Of a DNA stretch of 64,000 nt, positions 32,113 to 40,034 are shown piece by piece. The position numbers were made by a program, and so were the translations under genes. The notes under the pieces were generated by a model. It saw only the letters and a list, made by a program, of their open reading frames with translations, was not told where the DNA came from and ran no database searches. The stretch's first letter is position 1, and each line of letters starts with the position of its first letter. Source of the stretch: Mycobacterium sp. MFM001 (GTDB taxonomy: Bacteria; Actinomycetota; Actinomycetes; Mycobacteriales; Mycobacteriaceae); assembly GCF_003402475.1 (NCBI RefSeq), contig NZ_BFAB01000012.1, positions 93,504-157,503 on the forward strand, read 5' to 3'.

Positions 32113-32907
32113 TCACGACGTGACCCGATCGGTGATGCGGTCCGACCACAACAGGCCCGCGCACGCCAGCGTCACCCCGACGACCAGCAGCCAGCCGCCC
32201 GCATGTCCGCCCAGCAGAAAGGCCACCGGCCGCGCCCCGATCGCCTGGCCCAGCAGCACCGACAGCAGCGGCAGGCTCGCCAGGATGGCGGCGGTGGCGC
32301 GGGCACCGGCCATCGACGCTGCCACGCTCGCCGAAAAGCGTTGCCGCTCGGCGATGTCGCGTTGCGCCGCCCGCATCAACGTCGACATCGCCAGACCGTG
32401 CTCACCCGCCAACTGCCAGCACACCGCCAGCCGCTCCCACTGCACGGGCAGCACCGAGGACTCGGCGGCGCCGCGCAGACCGGCGGCCACGTCGGCGCCC
32501 AGCCGCGCACGCGCCGACACTGCTCGACAACGCTCCCCGACTGGCCCGGTGGTTTCGGCTGCCGCAAGGTCGAACGCGTGCACCGGGTGAGCGCCGACCC
32601 GCAGTTCACCGACCAGCACGTCGATCGCGGTTTCCAGCGCCCGGCTCTCCTCGATGCCGCGACGGCGGCGACGGCGGCGCCGGTAACGCAGCCCCGCCGT
32701 CGCGGCCAGCACCCCGACAGCGAGAACGGTTGTCGGGGGCAACATCACGACGGCAACAGCCGCGGCACACACCGCCAGGCACATGGCGAAGGCCGGCGAT
32801 ACCCGCGGGCCGGCGGCCACGGTGACCGCAAGCCGTCGCCGCGGCGATGACGGCAACGCCACCAGCGCCGCCGCCAAAGCCAACGCGGCCACCGAAACGC
32901 CCGTCAC
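32113..32907 (-). CDS. TadB-like type II secretion F-domain protein (Rv3658c homologue)
   Basis: A 264-residue platform protein. N-terminal helices are followed by a basic RYRRRRRRRRG stretch, the T2SSF domain (ALETAIDVLVGELRVGAHP) and two C-terminal helices. GTG 32907 is selected because it overlaps the tadA stop as GTGA and gives the family length. The open frame continues far upstream only as a shadow of tadA. Confidence 0.88.
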   Translation of the reverse strand: MTGVSVAALALAAALVALPSSPRRRLAVTVAAGPRVSPAFAMCLAVCAAAVAVVMLPPTTVLAVGVLAATAGLRYRRRRRRRRGIEESRALETAIDVLVGELRVGAHPVHAFDLAAAETTGPVGERCRAVSARARLGADVAAGLRGAAESSVLPVQWERLAVCWQLAGEHGLAMSTLMRAAQRDIAERQRFSASVAASMAGARATAAILASLPLLSVLLGQAIGARPVAFLLGGHAGGWLLVVGVTLACAGLLWSDRITDRVTS

Positions 32908-34067
32908 GTCGCTTCCCGGTCCCGCAGCAGCCGGCGCAGCTCGACGATGTCGTCGGTCGGCCCGCGATCGACGTGCCACACCGTGACCGGCCGGACCTGC
33001 CCGCGACTGGAACGCAGCACCGCGATTTCGCTGACCCGTCGGCGTCCGGCACGGTCCCGGGCGACGTGCACCAGCACCTGGACCGCAGCGGCGAGCTGAC
33101 TGTGAAGTGCGGCCCGGTCCAGACCGCCCAACGCGCCCAACGCCTCCAGCCGGGCCGGGACTTCGCCCGGGTTGTTGGCATGCACGGTGCCGGCGCCGCC
33201 GTCGTGACCGGTGTTCAGTGCCGCCAGCAGATCGACCACCTCGGCGCCGCGGACCTCGCCGACGACGATGCGGTCCGGCCGCATCCGCAGCGCCTGCCGG
33301 ACCAGTTGGCGGACCGTCACCTCGCCGACGCCTTCGACGTTGGCGCAGCGGGCAACCAGCTTGACCAGATGCGGATGCGGCGGCGCCAGCTCGGCGGCGT
33401 CCTCCACGCAGACGATCCGCTCGTCCGGCGAGACCGCGCCCAGCATGGCGGCCAGCAGGGTGGTTTTCCCGGCGCCGGTTCCGCCGCTGACCAGGAACGC
33501 CAGCCGGGCGGCGATGATCTCGCCGAGCAGGCCGGCGGCTTGTGGCGCGATGGCGCCGGCGGCGGTCAGCGCGGCCAGGTCTTGAGTGGCCGGCCGCAGC
33601 ACCCGCAGCGACAGGCAGGTGCCTCCGGTCGCGATCGGCGGCAGCACGGCATGCAGTCGTACCGCGAACTCGCCGGTGCCCACGCCGGTCAGCTGCCCGT
33701 CCACCCACGGCTGCGCGTCGTCAAGTCGGCGACCGGCCGCCAATGCCAGCCGCTGCGCCAGCCGACGCACCGCTGCCTCGTCGTCGAACCGGATGTCGCT
33801 GCGCCGCAAGCCGTTGCCGTCGTCGACCCAGACGCCGTCGGGCGCAGTGACCAGCACGTCGGTGGTGCCCTCGGCGCAGAGCAGCGGCTCGAGAATCCCG
33901 GCGCCGGTCAGCTCGGTCTGCAAGGTCCGCAGGCTGCTGAGTATCTCGGTGTCGCCGAGCACTCCGCCGGACTCAGCCCTGATCGCGTCGGCCACCACGG
34001 TCGGCCGCAGCGGCGCGGATTCCGCGGCCAGCCGCTCACGCACCCGGTCGATCAGCGAACCGGTCAT
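32904..34067 (-). CDS. TadA-type secretion ATPase (Rv3659c homologue)
   Basis: A 387-residue hexameric ATPase that powers pilus assembly. It has Walker A SGGTGAGKTT, an aspartate box IVCVEDAAELAPPHPH, a Walker B-like MRPDRIVVGEVRG and the His box GHDGGAGTVHANN. The ATG at 34067 overlaps the ssd stop (ATGA), and its own stop overlaps tadB. It is slightly longer at the N terminus than I recall for M. tuberculosis. Confidence 0.93.
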   Translation of the reverse strand: MTGSLIDRVRERLAAESAPLRPTVVADAIRAESGGVLGDTEILSSLRTLQTELTGAGILEPLLCAEGTTDVLVTAPDGVWVDDGNGLRRSDIRFDDEAAVRRLAQRLALAAGRRLDDAQPWVDGQLTGVGTGEFAVRLHAVLPPIATGGTCLSLRVLRPATQDLAALTAAGAIAPQAAGLLGEIIAARLAFLVSGGTGAGKTTLLAAMLGAVSPDERIVCVEDAAELAPPHPHLVKLVARCANVEGVGEVTVRQLVRQALRMRPDRIVVGEVRGAEVVDLLAALNTGHDGGAGTVHANNPGEVPARLEALGALGGLDRAALHSQLAAAVQVLVHVARDRAGRRRVSEIAVLRSSRGQVRPVTVWHVDRGPTDDIVELRRLLRDREAT

Positions 34068-35140
34068 GCGGCCGCCGTCACGGGACGGGGCGGCAACACC
34101 GCAAGCACCCGGCGGGCGGCAGCCGCCAGCGCGGATCGGCGCCCCAATCGCAGGCCGCCGTGCTCGAGTCGCTCCGCCAGCCGCGGCTCGAGGCGCATCA
34201 TCGCCAGCAGTGGCACCCCGGCGATGTCGGCAATCTCGGCGGCGCGCAGCCCGCCGGGAGATGGCCCGCGCACGACCAGTCCGATGTTGGGGTTGAGGCC
34301 GGCGAGCATCGGGGCGACGGTCGCGGTGGCCGCACATGCCCGCACGTCGCAGGAGGTGACGACGACGACGAGATCGGCCGTGTCCATGGCGCACTGGCCG
34401 GCGTCGGTCAGCCGGCGCGGGACGTCGCACACCACGGTGGCCCCGCCGCGGCGGCCGGCGTCGATGATGGCATCGGTTGCGCCGGCGTCCATCTCGTATG
34501 CGCGCCGGGTGCCCGAGAGCATGCTGACGCCGCGGAATCGGGGCAACGCGTCGCGCACCGCCGACCAGGAGAGCCGTCCGCCCTGCAGCGTCAGATCGGG
34601 CCAGCGCACGCCCGGCGTGGTTTCACCGCCGAGCAGCAGATCGAGGCCACCACCCCACGGGTCGAGGTCGACCAGCAGCGGCTCGCGGGCCGTCTGCGCC
34701 AGCGCGGCCGCGAACAGCGACGCGCCCGCTCCGCCGCGGCCGCCGATGACCGCCACCACCCGACCGTGGGCATTCCCGTCACGCGCCGATTCGGTGGCCT
34801 CGGCGAGTTCGCGGACCAGTTCGCCGTCCTGGGCGGGCAGCGTCAGGACATGATGGGCACCGACTCGTGCGGCGGCCGCCCACGTTGCCGACGAGGGCTC
34901 GGTGTCGCTCAGCACGACGACGTGTGAGCGCCGCGGCAGCGAGCTTTCGGCACACCGCAGCGCCGCGGCCTCGTCCAACAAAACCGCCGCGGCGGCCGAC
35001 CAACTTTTCCGGCTCACCGAGCCGGCGCCGGCATGCACCACACGCACACCGACGGCCGCCGCGATGCGATCGACCTCGGGGCGCAGTGCGGGTTCGGCAA
35101 GTACCGCCAAAACACCGGCGCCGTCGGGTGTGGTCCTCAC
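34064..35140 (-). CDS. ssd: Ssd, MinD/CpaE-like septum-site-determining protein
   Basis: A 358-residue protein matching Rv3660c (Ssd). A receiver-like N-terminal half is followed by a MinD-type domain. Its phosphate loop is degenerate (GGRGGAGAS, without the usual lysines), so ATP use may be impaired. The other MinD features VDLDPWGGGLDLLLGG and the D in VCDVPR are present. CpaE-like proteins localise Tad machinery; in M. tuberculosis, overexpressed Ssd blocks division. It is the first gene of the seven-gene Tad operon; the GTG start lies 405 bp from the next gene to the right. Confidence 0.88.
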   Translation of the reverse strand: MRTTPDGAGVLAVLAEPALRPEVDRIAAAVGVRVVHAGAGSVSRKSWSAAAAVLLDEAAALRCAESSLPRRSHVVVLSDTEPSSATWAAAARVGAHHVLTLPAQDGELVRELAEATESARDGNAHGRVVAVIGGRGGAGASLFAAALAQTAREPLLVDLDPWGGGLDLLLGGETTPGVRWPDLTLQGGRLSWSAVRDALPRFRGVSMLSGTRRAYEMDAGATDAIIDAGRRGGATVVCDVPRRLTDAGQCAMDTADLVVVVTSCDVRACAATATVAPMLAGLNPNIGLVVRGPSPGGLRAAEIADIAGVPLLAMMRLEPRLAERLEHGGLRLGRRSALAAAARRVLAVLPPRPVTAAA

Positions 35141-35269
35141 CCGTTCACCGTGCCGGGCGGTGGCTGCGGGCGGCCAGCGTCAAACCGATATCTGTGGACA
35201 GACCCGGATCTGTGCACAACGGACCGCCGATGAAATCTGGAACGTGTTACCGGCGGCGAACTTGCCCGA

Positions 35270-35367
35270 CAAAAGGGACGACCCCCGCCAGGGGGGGAGG
35301 AGGCGAGGGTCGTCGTGTATCAGCCCCGGGGGGTCGGGCTGATACACCCTCGGCTTAACGCCGAGTA
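35270..35367 (-). ncRNA. 6C / B11-type small RNA
   Basis: On the minus strand about 98 nt form three hairpins in a row: CTCGGC-loop-GCCGAG (35349-35365), GTATCAGCCC-loop-GGGCTGATAC (35317-35345) and a 13-bp stem (35277-35314) followed by CCTTTT. The second loop contains six consecutive Cs and the third seven, the defining trait of the actinobacterial 6C RNA. The place, between ssd and the Rv3661-like gene, is where M. tuberculosis B11 (a 6C RNA of about 93 nt affecting division genes) is encoded. Ends are estimated from the -10 element and the U-tract. Confidence 0.9.
35277..35314 (-). terminator. terminator hairpin of the 6C RNA
   Basis: GACGACCCCCGCC (35277-35289) pairs with GGCGAGGGTCGTC (35302-35314) with one mismatch, and the minus-strand transcript continues CCTTTTG. 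It is both the third hairpin of the RNA and its intrinsic terminator. Confidence 0.8.
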
Positions 35368-35373
35368 CTGCTT

Positions 35374-35404
35374 ACTATACACACGACAGCGCTACCTAGC
35401 GCAA
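35374..35404 (-). promoter_or_regulatory. promoter of the 6C RNA
   Basis: On the minus strand TATAGT (35374-35379) is a near-consensus -10 element, with TTGCGC 19 bp upstream as a possible -35. It predicts a start near 35367, giving an RNA of the expected size. Confidence 0.6.
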
Positions 35405-35534
35405 GTGCTGCTTGCAATAGAAAGCACGACGTCCAACTATGTGGACCCGACGGCGTAATGCTATCTGTAACAGGCGAACCCCGGCTGACCGGCTCTTTTG
35501 CCCATTGGTCTCGCGACGCGGCACTGGGCGGCCC

Positions 35535-35540
35535 TATGCT
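35535..35540 (+). promoter_or_regulatory. leaderless -10 element for the Rv3661 homologue
   Basis: TATGCT ends 6 nt before the GTG at 35547, supporting that start over the long upstream extension of the frame. Confidence 0.45.
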
Positions 35541-35546
35541 TGGCCG

Positions 35547-36404
35547 GTGTCCGTCTCCGACTCGGCCGCCCACCAGCAAACATCACCGCAAGCACCCGAC
35601 GCCGCCGGTCCAGCCGCCCGCACAGCCGCGTTCTTCGACCTCGACAAGACCATCATTGCCAAGTCCAGCACGCTTGCTTTCAGCAAACCGTTTTTCAACC
35701 AGGGTCTGATCAACCGGCGCGCGGTGCTCAAATCCAGCTACGCCCAGTTCCTCTATCTCCTGTCCGGCGCCGACCACGATCAGATGGACCGGATGCGCAT
35801 TCACCTGACCAACATGTGCACCGGCTGGGACGTGGAACAGGTCCGCTCGATCGTCAACGAGACGCTGCACGACATCGTCACCCCGCTGGTGTTCGCCGAA
35901 GCCGCGGACCTGATCGCCGGCCATAAGTTGTGTGGCCGCGACGTCGTGGTGGTATCGGCCTCCGGTGAAGAACTTGTCGCGCCTATCGCCCGCGCACTCG
36001 GCGCCACCCACGCGATGGCCACCCGCATGGTCGTCGAGGACGGGAAGTACACCGGGGAGATCGGGTTCTACTGCTACGGCGAAGGCAAGGTGCAGGCCAT
36101 CCGCGAGCTCGCCGCGCGCGAAGGTTATGCGCTCGAGCACTGCTACGCCTACTCCGACTCGATCACCGACCTGCCGATGCTGGAGGCGGTCGGTCACCCG
36201 AGCGTGGTGAACCCGGACCGCGCCCTGCGCAAGGAGGCCATCGCCCGCGGCTGGCCGGCGCTCAGCTTCTCGCGGCCCGTGTCGCTGCGCGACCGCATCC
36301 CGGCGCCGTCGGGAGCGGCGGTGGCGACGACGGCCGCGGTGGGAGTCAGCGCGCTGGCCGCCGGGGCGGTCACCTACTCGCTGCTGCGCCGCTTCGCGTT
36401 CTGA
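35547..36404 (+). CDS. HAD-family phosphatase, SerB-like (Rv3661 homologue)
   Basis: A 285-residue HAD subfamily IB phosphatase with a C-terminal membrane anchor. The nucleophile motif is FFDLDKTII, SASGEE serves as motif II, and YSDSITDLPML is the metal-binding motif. A terminal hydrophobic helix (AAVGVSALAAGAVTYSLLRR) is unusual for soluble SerB enzymes and suggests membrane attachment. Length matches Rv3661. Phosphoserine is one possible substrate, but IB enzymes also act on phospholipids, so the substrate is left open. Structured RNA genes lie on both sides. Confidence 0.88.
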   Translation: MSVSDSAAHQQTSPQAPDAAGPAARTAAFFDLDKTIIAKSSTLAFSKPFFNQGLINRRAVLKSSYAQFLYLLSGADHDQMDRMRIHLTNMCTGWDVEQVRSIVNETLHDIVTPLVFAEAADLIAGHKLCGRDVVVVSASGEELVAPIARALGATHAMATRMVVEDGKYTGEIGFYCYGEGKVQAIRELAAREGYALEHCYAYSDSITDLPMLEAVGHPSVVNPDRALRKEAIARGWPALSFSRPVSLRDRIPAPSGAAVATTAAVGVSALAAGAVTYSLLRRFAF

Positions 36405-36462
36405 CCAGCCAGCAAACACTCCGCCATTCACGTTGCACAGTCGTTTCATGGTTTTCACACAT

Positions 36463-36495
36463 TTGACCCTTGATGTGATGGGGGTCACGTAGTAC
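36463..36495 (+). promoter_or_regulatory. promoter of the Ms1-type RNA
   Basis: TAGTAC at 36490-36495 is the candidate -10 element. TTGACC (36463-36468) or TTGATG (36470-36475) could act as -35, though neither spacing is ideal. The predicted start is near 36502. Confidence 0.5.
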
Positions 36496-36501
36496 AAAGG
36501 A

Positions 36502-36797
36502 GACACGGAAGCCCGGTGAGGCCAAGGTCGATCCGGAAGAGAAGGTTCGATCTCCCGACCCGGGCCCCCAGCACGGTTCACGGCACCCACGCGGAGCCAC
36601 AGCCGCGATAGAGGCAGAAGTGTTGCGGGCCTGCGTAATTGCGAAAAGCGGACGGCCAGGACGGCCCTTTGGGTGGGGCTATGGCCGAGCGCATCGCAAG
36701 ATCGCCGAGGCCACCCACGCAGCCCACACGTTGCACGCTTGGTAACCGAGTTCCGTGCTAGCGGGCGGCGAGCCGACAATGTCGGATCGCCGCCCGC
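36502..36797 (+). ncRNA. Ms1 / MTS2823-type RNA polymerase-binding RNA
   Basis: The 436-bp gap between the Rv3661- and Rv3662c-like genes is where M. tuberculosis encodes the abundant RNA MTS2823, homologue of M. smegmatis Ms1, which binds core RNA polymerase in stationary phase. A promoter-like sequence ends near 36495 and a strong hairpin ends at 36797, predicting about 296 nt, against about 300 nt known for MTS2823. Several paired GC blocks (such as GCCCGG near the 5' end with CCCGGGC) suggest extended helices. Identity rests on synteny, length and signals rather than alignment. Confidence 0.75.
36761..36797 (+). terminator. terminator hairpin of the Ms1-type RNA
   Basis: GCGGGCGGCGA (36761-36771) pairs with TCGCCGCCCGC (36787-36797), and the enclosed CCGACAATGTCGG continues the stem after one mismatch, giving about 16 bp in all. 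Only TT follows, as often seen in GC-rich mycobacterial terminators. Confidence 0.75.
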
Positions 36798-36840
36798 TTC
36801 GCATGTGCCGGGCCAGTCGCGACAGCGCTCGCTGGCAACG

Positions 36841-37596
36841 TTATTGGCCGAGTGATTCGGCGATCGTCAGCGCCTCGCGACCACCGTCGGCCATGGCCTT
36901 GCAGCACAGCTTCAGCCACGCCGCGATCCCGTCGGCAGTGCCCGACGCGAACCCGCGTGCGGCGTCGCGATAGTCGGCGGCGCGGCGCATCCACGTCACC
37001 TCCGGCACACCGAGCCCGTGCGGGTCCAGGCCGCTGGCGATGGTCACCAGCCGCGACACCGCACGCGCCACCACGCCGTCGGCGCTGCCGAACGGGGCCA
37101 GCGTCAGCAGCTCGCCGTGTGCGACCGCGGCAACCACCGGCGCCGGCGCCCGAGTGCCGCCGCTGACCAAGTCCGCGAGCAACTCGAGGCGCGGCCCGAC
37201 ATCGGCGTCGGTGCGTGGCCGACCCAGCCGGTCCTCGTCGACCTGGTCGGCGGCGGCGAGCATGTGCAGTTTGGCCAGCGCCTGCAGCGGCGCCCGCTGC
37301 CACACCCCGACCAGGTTGGTCTCGCCGCCTTCCAGCGCCTGCGCCACCCGTAGCGCACCCGCGAAGACCGGGTCGCTGGTGGCCGACTCGTCCAGTTGCA
37401 GCGGCCCGCCGTCGAGCACCGACGACGCCCGCGCCGCCCGCAGCGCGGCCTCGGCGGCCGTCACCGGCCAGCCGCGCAGGTTGGCCCGATGCCGATGCGC
37501 CCGCCCCAGCGCGTCGCGGGCCTGCTCGGCGGCGACGGCCACACCGGGTAGCTCCGTCAGCGGGGCGAGCGGGTCAGTGGTCACGATGTGCACCAT
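36841..37596 (-). CDS. conserved protein (Rv3662c homologue)
   Basis: A 251-residue soluble, largely helical protein that matches Rv3662c in length and place. An ALGRAHRHRANLRGW segment near residue 30 and a HGELLTLAPFGSADGVVARAV region resemble the helical core of Fic-related proteins (a filamentation-motif-like HGELLTL-PFGSADG), but the full HPFxxGNGR catalytic motif is not present, so AMP transfer is not claimed. It overlaps the end of dppD. The start is ATG 37596, with GTG 37584 as an alternative. Confidence 0.8.
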   Translation of the reverse strand: MVHIVTTDPLAPLTELPGVAVAAEQARDALGRAHRHRANLRGWPVTAAEAALRAARASSVLDGGPLQLDESATSDPVFAGALRVAQALEGGETNLVGVWQRAPLQALAKLHMLAAADQVDEDRLGRPRTDADVGPRLELLADLVSGGTRAPAPVVAAVAHGELLTLAPFGSADGVVARAVSRLVTIASGLDPHGLGVPEVTWMRRAADYRDAARGFASGTADGIAAWLKLCCKAMADGGREALTIAESLGQ

Positions 37597-39142
37597 AGGC
37601 GGGTATGGCTTCCAGCAGCTGGCGGGTGTACTCGTTGCGCGGCTTCGTGAACAGCTCCTCGGTGGGCGCCTGCTCGACGACCCGGCCGGCGCGCATCACC
37701 AGGACCTCGTCGGCGATCTGCCGGATCACCGCCAGGTCGTGGCTGATGAACAGGTAGCTCAGGCCGAGTTCGGCTTGCAACTCGGTGAGCAAGTCGAGAA
37801 TCTGCGCCTGCACGACGACGTCGAGCGCGGACACCGCCTCGTCGCACACCACGACCTCGGGCCGCAGCGCCAGGGCCCGCGCGATCGCGACCCGCTGGCG
37901 CTGACCGCCCGACAGCTCGCGCGGTCGCCGGCCCAACAGCGACGCCGGCAGCGCGACCTGGTCGGCCAGCTCGCGCACTGCTTGGCGGCGCCGCCGCCGG
38001 TCACCGATCCGGTGGATGCGCAGCGGTTCCTCGATGGTGCGAAACACCGAGTACATCGGATCCAAACTGCCGTAGGGGTTCTGGAACACCGGCTGCACGC
38101 GCCGCCGATCCAGCGTGGCAATGTCCTGGCCGTCGAAAACGACACTGCCCGACGTCGGCTGCAGCAGGCCGAGCACCATGCGGGCCAGCGTCGACTTGCC
38201 CGAACCGGATTCGCCGGCGATGGCCAGCGTGGTGCCGCGACGCAGCCGGAACGACACGTCGTCGACGGCGCGCACCTCGGTGTGCCGCCACGGCACGCCC
38301 CGGGTTTGCCGATAGACCTTGGTCAGCCCGGTGGCAACGACGACATCGTCGCCCGAGCCGGGCGTATGCGCCGCGGGCACACGCAGCGACGGCGCGGCTG
38401 CCACCAGACGTTGGGTGTACGGATGCTGCGGCTTAGCCAGAATCGATTGTGCCGCACCGGTTTCCACCACTTCCCCGCGTTGCATGACGACCAGACGCTC
38501 GGCCCGCTCGGTGGCCAGCGCCAAATCGTGGGTGATCAGCAACAGGGCGGTGCCCAGTTCGGCGGTGAGTCGTTGCAGGTGGTCGAGCACCTGACGCTGC
38601 ACGGTGACGTCCAGCGCGGAAGTCGGCTCGTCGGCGATCAGCAGCCGGGGCCGGCCGGCCAGCCCGATGGCGATCAGCGCGCGCTGGCACATGCCCCCGG
38701 ACAGCTGATGAGGGTATCGCCGGGCCTGCGTCACCGGATCGCTCATCCCCGCGTGGGAGAGCAGTTCCACCGCATCCGTATCGCGGATATTGTTGGCGCG
38801 CAATGCCTCTGTGACCTGGAAGCCGACCTTCCACACCGGGTTCAGGTTGGTCATCGGGTCCTGCGGCACGTAGCCGATGCCAGAGCCCCGGATCGAGCGC
38901 AACGTGCGCCGGTCGGCCGACGTGATGTCGACGCCGTCGAACACGATGCGGCCCGCGGTGATTCGCCCGCCGGGCGGCAGCAGGCCGAGAACCGCTGCCG
39001 CCGTGGTCGATTTGCCCGAGCCGGATTCACCCACGACGGCGACGGTCTGCCCGGCCTCGACGGTGAGGTCCACTCCCCGGACGGCCACCTCGTCGCCGAA
39101 GCGAACCTCGAGCCCGTCGATGCTCAACAACGGCTCTGTCAT
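37574..39142 (-). CDS. dppD: dipeptide ABC transporter ATPase (DppD/DppF fusion)
   Basis: A 522-residue protein with two complete ATPase cassettes: two Walker A motifs (both GESGSGKST), signature motifs LSGGMCQRA and LSGGQRQRV, and Walker B segments LLIADEP and VVVCDEA. One gene thus does the job of separate DppD and DppF in other bacteria, energising peptide import through DppB/DppC. In the second half, Walker B ends in DEA rather than DEP, which is not expected to abolish activity. The ATG at 39142 is preferred; the longer frame runs into the repeat upstream. Confidence 0.93.
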   Translation of the reverse strand: MTEPLLSIDGLEVRFGDEVAVRGVDLTVEAGQTVAVVGESGSGKSTTAAAVLGLLPPGGRITAGRIVFDGVDITSADRRTLRSIRGSGIGYVPQDPMTNLNPVWKVGFQVTEALRANNIRDTDAVELLSHAGMSDPVTQARRYPHQLSGGMCQRALIAIGLAGRPRLLIADEPTSALDVTVQRQVLDHLQRLTAELGTALLLITHDLALATERAERLVVMQRGEVVETGAAQSILAKPQHPYTQRLVAAAPSLRVPAAHTPGSGDDVVVATGLTKVYRQTRGVPWRHTEVRAVDDVSFRLRRGTTLAIAGESGSGKSTLARMVLGLLQPTSGSVVFDGQDIATLDRRRVQPVFQNPYGSLDPMYSVFRTIEEPLRIHRIGDRRRRRQAVRELADQVALPASLLGRRPRELSGGQRQRVAIARALALRPEVVVCDEAVSALDVVVQAQILDLLTELQAELGLSYLFISHDLAVIRQIADEVLVMRAGRVVEQAPTEELFTKPRNEYTRQLLEAIPAYGAHRDH

Positions 39143-39150
39143 GGCGCCGC

Positions 39151-39178
39151 TCTCCCCCGCGAGCGGGGGCGCCCCCAC
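39151..39178. repeat. GC palindromic element between dppC and dppD
   Basis: CCCCCGC-GA-GCGGGGG (39154-39169) is followed directly by the overlapping palindrome GGGGGCGCCCCC (39165-39176). It fills most of the 70-bp gap between dppC and dppD. Such C/G-tract palindromes recur between genes in mycobacterial genomes; here it could modulate relative expression or be a small interspersed repeat. Copy number cannot be judged from one window. Confidence 0.45.
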
Positions 39179-39212
39179 CTCATCGCTGCAACGTATCTCG
39201 TCGCCGGCGCGG

Positions 39213-40034
39213 TCATGTCCGTGCCGTCGGGTCGAGGGCGTCGCGCAGGACGTCGCCCATCATCATGAACGCGAGCACGGTGATCGCCAGTGCGCCCGCG
39301 GGATAGAACAGGATCGGCGAGCCCGCCCGCAGCCGGATCTGGTCCACGTTGATATCGCCGCCCCAGGACACCACCGACGGCGGCAGCCCGACCCCGAGGT
39401 AGGACAGCGTCGCCTCGGTGACGATGAACAGCCCCAGCGCGATCGTGGCCACCGCGATCACCGGCCCGATCGCATTGGGCACGGCGTGGCGTACCAAGAT
39501 GCCAAACCTGCTCAGCCCCAACGCCTTCGCGGCCAGCACATAGTCGCTGCCGCGCACCTCGAGCACCGCGCTGCGCGCGATCCGGGCGATCTGCGGCCAG
39601 CCGAACAACGCCAGGATCGCGATCACCGTCCACACCGTGCGGTGATGCATCACCTGCATCAGCACAATGGCGGCCAGCAGCAACGGGATTCCGAAAAAGA
39701 CGTCGGCGACACGGGACACCGCCGCGTCGATCCAGCCTCCGTAGAAGCCGGCCAGTGCACCCAGCACGCCGCCGACCACGAACACCGTCAACGTCGCGCC
39801 CAGCCCGACGGTGATCGACGCCCTGGCGCCGTAGATGGTGCGGGCGTAGATGTCGTGGCCCTGCAGGTCGGTGCCGAACCAGTGCGCCGCCGACGGCGCC
39901 AGCATGCTCTGGTCGGGATCGGCATAGCCCGGATCGGCGCCGGTGAACAACGACGGCAACACGGCCATCACGACCACCAATACGATCAGAGCCGCCGCGA
40001 CAAGGAATTTCGGCCTGCGCCAGAGCTCAGCCAT
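39213..40034 (-). CDS. dppC: dipeptide ABC transporter permease DppC
   Basis: A 273-residue inner-membrane permease with about six helices and the binding-protein-dependent transport signature near VRGSDYVLAAKALGLSRFGI (EAA loop), which docks the ATPase. It matches Rv3664c. The ATG at 40034 overlaps the dppB stop by 8 bp. Confidence 0.94.
   Translation of the reverse strand: MAELWRRPKFLVAAALIVLVVVMAVLPSLFTGADPGYADPDQSMLAPSAAHWFGTDLQGHDIYARTIYGARASITVGLGATLTVFVVGGVLGALAGFYGGWIDAAVSRVADVFFGIPLLLAAIVLMQVMHHRTVWTVIAILALFGWPQIARIARSAVLEVRGSDYVLAAKALGLSRFGILVRHAVPNAIGPVIAVATIALGLFIVTEATLSYLGVGLPPSVVSWGGDINVDQIRLRAGSPILFYPAGALAITVLAFMMMGDVLRDALDPTART

Noticed and set aside
32847..34853. 668-codon open frame on the plus strand through the Tad locus
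   Set aside because: It is antisense to tadA and ssd, which have clear motifs in the minus strand.
36421..36840. small ORFs in the gap before the Rv3662c homologue
   Set aside because: They lack ribosome sites and similarity; the promoter, terminator and location favour a structured RNA.
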